NCBI RefSeq assembly: GCF_964199755.1
Contig: NC_133906.1
Location: forward strand, 4,774,001 to 4,838,000
From: Larus michahellis
Lineage: Eukaryota > Chordata > Aves > Charadriiformes > Laridae
Reading direction: 5' to 3'
Length of the DNA stretch: 64,000 bases
Shown here: one piece after another, positions 63,497 to 64,000 of the stretch
Layout of the letters: the number at the start of each line of letters is the position of its first letter
How positions within the stretch are numbered: position 1 is the first letter of the stretch
Translations under genes and position numbers: made by a program
The notes under the pieces: generated by a model
Told to the model about the DNA's origin: nothing
Databases searched by the model: none
Seen by the model: only the letters and a program-made list of their open reading frames with translations

Positions 63497-63568
63497 TCTA
63501 TTGCTGAGCTGGTTTTCTAGAAAAGCCTCGTTCTTCCTCTGTGCTTCCTCAGAAGCACTGTCAAGTTG
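63497..63568 (-). other. Candidate coding exon, minus strand, coiled-coil-like
   Basis: A 72-base segment lies between the acceptor TTTGCTTTTCACAG and the donor AGA/GTAGGT. Phase 0/0 gives 24 residues rich in Glu, Gln, Asn and Ser (QLDSASEEAQRKNEAFLENQ), a typical charged coiled-coil composition. It is the nearest candidate to the right edge, so its gene would extend beyond the window. No family was identified. In mammals DOCK2 is the upstream neighbour of FOXI1, but this does not resemble DOCK2 as I know it. Confidence 0.35.
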
Positions 63569-64000
63569 CTGTGAAAAGCAAATGACACAAATCAGTATCC
63601 ATGCCAACAAACACCGTGGTTAGTGTTAAAACTGGACTCATTTTGTTTTTCTGTCTATGGTTATTCTAGTGAAAAGTATTTCTTGGCACAGTATTAGTTC
63701 CAATGGCAAATATTTCAAACTTCTCACAGAAAACCATCGTCAATTATTTTTGTAGAAAACAGCTTCACGTTGACAACTTGCAAATAGAGTCTAAATTCAT
63801 TAAATAAATTATTCATGCCGAACGTAAAAGTGTTAATAGAAATAGAACAAACTTAGAACAAACTGAAGGTGTCTTTCCATTGATTCAACCACTCATCAAG
63901 GTATAATTTCAACCTCTTTGTCTTTCCCATATTCATATAAATGGCAACAAAGCCAGTCTCTCCCATTCACACTATACATGATCATATTTTATTTAATGAA

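Noticed and set aside
52776..64000. DOCK2 3' exons upstream of FOXI1, expected from mammalian gene order
   Set aside because: I searched the minus-strand translations for DOCK2-like C-terminal or DHR-2 sequence and saw none; the synteny may differ or DOCK2 may lie beyond the window.

Overview
The window looks like nuclear DNA from a bird. It is AT-rich and intron-rich, and it holds a 5'-truncated CR1 LINE whose 3' end is of the avian type (about 9003-9896, minus strand), a second CR1 3' end (about 62150-62220) and an older CR1/L3-like remnant (about 25120-25205). No bacterial, organellar, tRNA, rRNA or CRISPR features were seen. The species cannot be fixed from the sequence alone.

The one securely identified gene is FOXI1, a two-exon forkhead transcription factor on the minus strand. 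Exon 1 coding is 52667-52094, a 989-bp intron follows, and exon 2 coding is 51104-50551, giving a 375-residue protein. A poly(A) signal at 49219-49224, followed by a GT-rich stretch, gives a 3' UTR of about 1.35 kb. Just upstream of the start codon are four CACCTG/CAGGTG E-boxes within 71 bp, two of them forming a perfect palindrome.

The rest of the window shows no recognised complete gene. It has dispersed splice-flanked open segments, mostly on the minus strand, on both sides of FOXI1. The best are at 63497-63568, 60897-60965, 58609-58857, 48102-48182 with 47757-47879, 41442-41526, 39990-40105, 30525-30605, 16384-16505 and 2960-3032. Several have compatible reading phases. They could belong to one or more unidentified minus-strand genes, one of which might contain FOXI1 in an intron. 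Splice-flanked open segments also arise by chance in AT-rich vertebrate introns, so each is given modest confidence. A CpG island at about 27850-28060, with a strong plus-strand donor at 28114/28115, looks like an orphan promoter.

In mammals FOXI1 lies between DOCK2 and LCP2. No exon of either was recognised here, so the neighbourhood is unresolved. Small tandem duplications (periods 74, 45, 22, 22 and 20 bp) and a few microsatellites complete the picture.
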